Assembly (NCBI RefSeq): GCF_001027285.1
Contig: NZ_CP011509.1
Location: 9,262,501 to 9,326,500 of the forward strand
Length of the DNA stretch: 64,000 bases
From: Archangium gephyra
GTDB lineage: Bacteria > Myxococcota > Myxococcia > Myxococcales > Myxococcaceae
Reading direction: 5' to 3'
This document shows positions 63,564 through 64,000 of this stretch, piece by piece. Made by a program: the position numbers and the translations under genes. Every line of letters begins with the position of its first letter. Position 1 is the stretch's first letter. Below the pieces are notes generated by a model that was not told the DNA's origin, ran no database searches, and saw only the letters and a list, made by a program, of their open reading frames with translations.

Positions 63564-63606
63564 AACCGGCCTCGCGAAGCCTCTTATCGAGGACGCGAGA
63601 CCGGTT
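63564..63606 (-). terminator. array hairpin terminator, unit C
   Basis: Same hairpin as units A and B with one change (C to T on the plus strand at 63571) that turns one G-U pair into an A-U pair, so pairing is kept. This is weak but direct evidence that the RNA structure matters. Confidence 0.75.
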
Positions 63607-63633
63607 CGGACTACCCGACTGCCAGGGGCTCTA

Positions 63634-63852
63634 TCAGCCGCCGATGTTGCGGATGACGGACATCGCCATCTCGTGCATCTGCTTCATCATCTGCGTGATG
63701 AGCTGGGTCAGCTCCTGCTCCTTCTGCATCTTCATCTGCGCCTCGAGGAACGGCTTCATCTCCGCAGGCGCCTTGTCCAGCATGTCCTGCTGCGCGCCCG
63801 ACAGCTTGCCCATGGCGCCCATTCCAGCGTTCGCGATCGAAGAGAGGCTCAT
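63634..63852 (-). CDS. 72-residue Met-rich helical protein, copy C
   Basis: Third gene for the identical 72-residue protein. It differs from the others by silent changes (for example in the codons for the Pro-Ala turn). The array may continue past the window edge. Confidence 0.65.
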   Translation of the reverse strand: MSLSSIANAGMGAMGKLSGAQQDMLDKAPAEMKPFLEAQMKMQKEQELTQLITQMMKQMHEMAMSVIRNIGG

Positions 63853-63917
63853 TGTGTTCTCCAGAATTTTCGAAGGGTTGGTACCCGGCAGCTGCGCAGC
63901 AGCGGCCTGACAAACTG

Positions 63918-63946
63918 ATTATCGGTACGGCCCGCGCGGAGTTTCC
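63918..63946 (-). promoter_or_regulatory. GGAAAC-N16-CGATAAT promoter, unit C
   Basis: Identical boxes and spacing to the other units, 66 bases upstream of the start. Confidence 0.75.
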
Positions 63947-64000
63947 TGCTTCTTTTCCGGGGCATTTTTTTCCCGGAGCCTCCACGCACCACCTGGCCCA

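Larger units (their letters stand above)
63069..63978 (-). repeat. tandem pair (B and C) of a ~425-base promoter-gene-terminator unit; unit A is at 60413-60838
   Basis: Each unit runs from the T-rich stretch upstream of the promoter through the 72-codon gene to the hairpin. B (63069-63493) and C (63551-63978) lie side by side. A lies 2.2 kb away, across the SLC13 gene and the HAD remnant. The sharp loss of identity outside these borders defines the unit. Confidence 0.85.

Noticed and set aside
1..64000. tRNA, rRNA, insertion sequences, prophage or replication origin
   Set aside because: No conserved RNA gene sequences, transposase motifs, integrase genes or origin boxes were recognised on either strand.

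Overview
The window is very GC-rich and codon-biased, with many serine/threonine kinases, TPR proteins and lipoproteins. It also carries a Sit-type toxin/immunity pair, an expansin and type III secretion parts. Together these indicate a fruiting myxobacterium (Myxococcota, probably Cystobacterineae). I infer this from gene content only; I saw no rRNA, tRNA, CRISPR array or insertion sequence.

Layout. 1-10.8 kb: end of a frameshifted HelD-type helicase, a secreted BsuPI-domain protein, a DUF2780 protein, a PstS-like lipoprotein, and a tightly overlapped membrane-stress type operon (B-box protein, DUF4129, DUF4350, MoxR ATPase, DUF58). Two small minus-strand genes follow. 10.8-28.4 kb: a minus-strand signalling block. 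It has three tandem paralogous kinase/cyclase-like/AAA/TPR giants (the one nearest 10.8 kb lacks its C-terminal third), SpoIIM, a LysM-FecR envelope protein, a kinase and a membrane adenylate/guanylate cyclase. 28.6-38.2 kb: bacterial expansin, SitA-like toxin lipoprotein with its immunity gene, a large protein with a cyclase-like segment, a Met/Gly-rich secreted protein, an RDD membrane protein and a sigma-54 activator.

38.2-52.0 kb holds the most interesting locus, apparently a new kind of RiPP cluster. YcaO and TfuA (thioamide-forming pair) lie beside an APH-like kinase, a HopA1-family lyase (split in two by a G-run) and a LanC-like cyclase with intact zinc ligands. Between them is a 450-residue protein whose last ~315 residues are Cys/Thr-rich, lack lysine, and are built of internal repeats. 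I read it as a giant multi-core precursor of a (methyl)lanthionine- and possibly thioamide-bearing product. A well-spaced sigma-54 promoter with GGAAC inverted repeats precedes it, and a strong GC hairpin separates it from the enzyme genes.

52.6-64.0 kb is a type III secretion neighbourhood: TPR lipoprotein, double-FHA protein, SctV export gate, two SycD-like TPR proteins, a DOT1-like methyltransferase and a DUF1521 protein with an intact GDPHVD self-cleavage motif. It also has three copies of a gene for one identical 72-residue Met-rich helical protein. The DUF1521 gene and all three copies share an exactly spaced promoter motif (CAGGAAAC-N16-CGATAAT), so they look like one regulon. Between them lie a frameshifted SLC13 permease and the remnant of a HAD hydrolase gene.

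Three genes (helicase, HopA1 lyase, SLC13 permease) are interrupted by an apparent one-base loss in short G/C runs. Sequencing error is a real possibility for all three.
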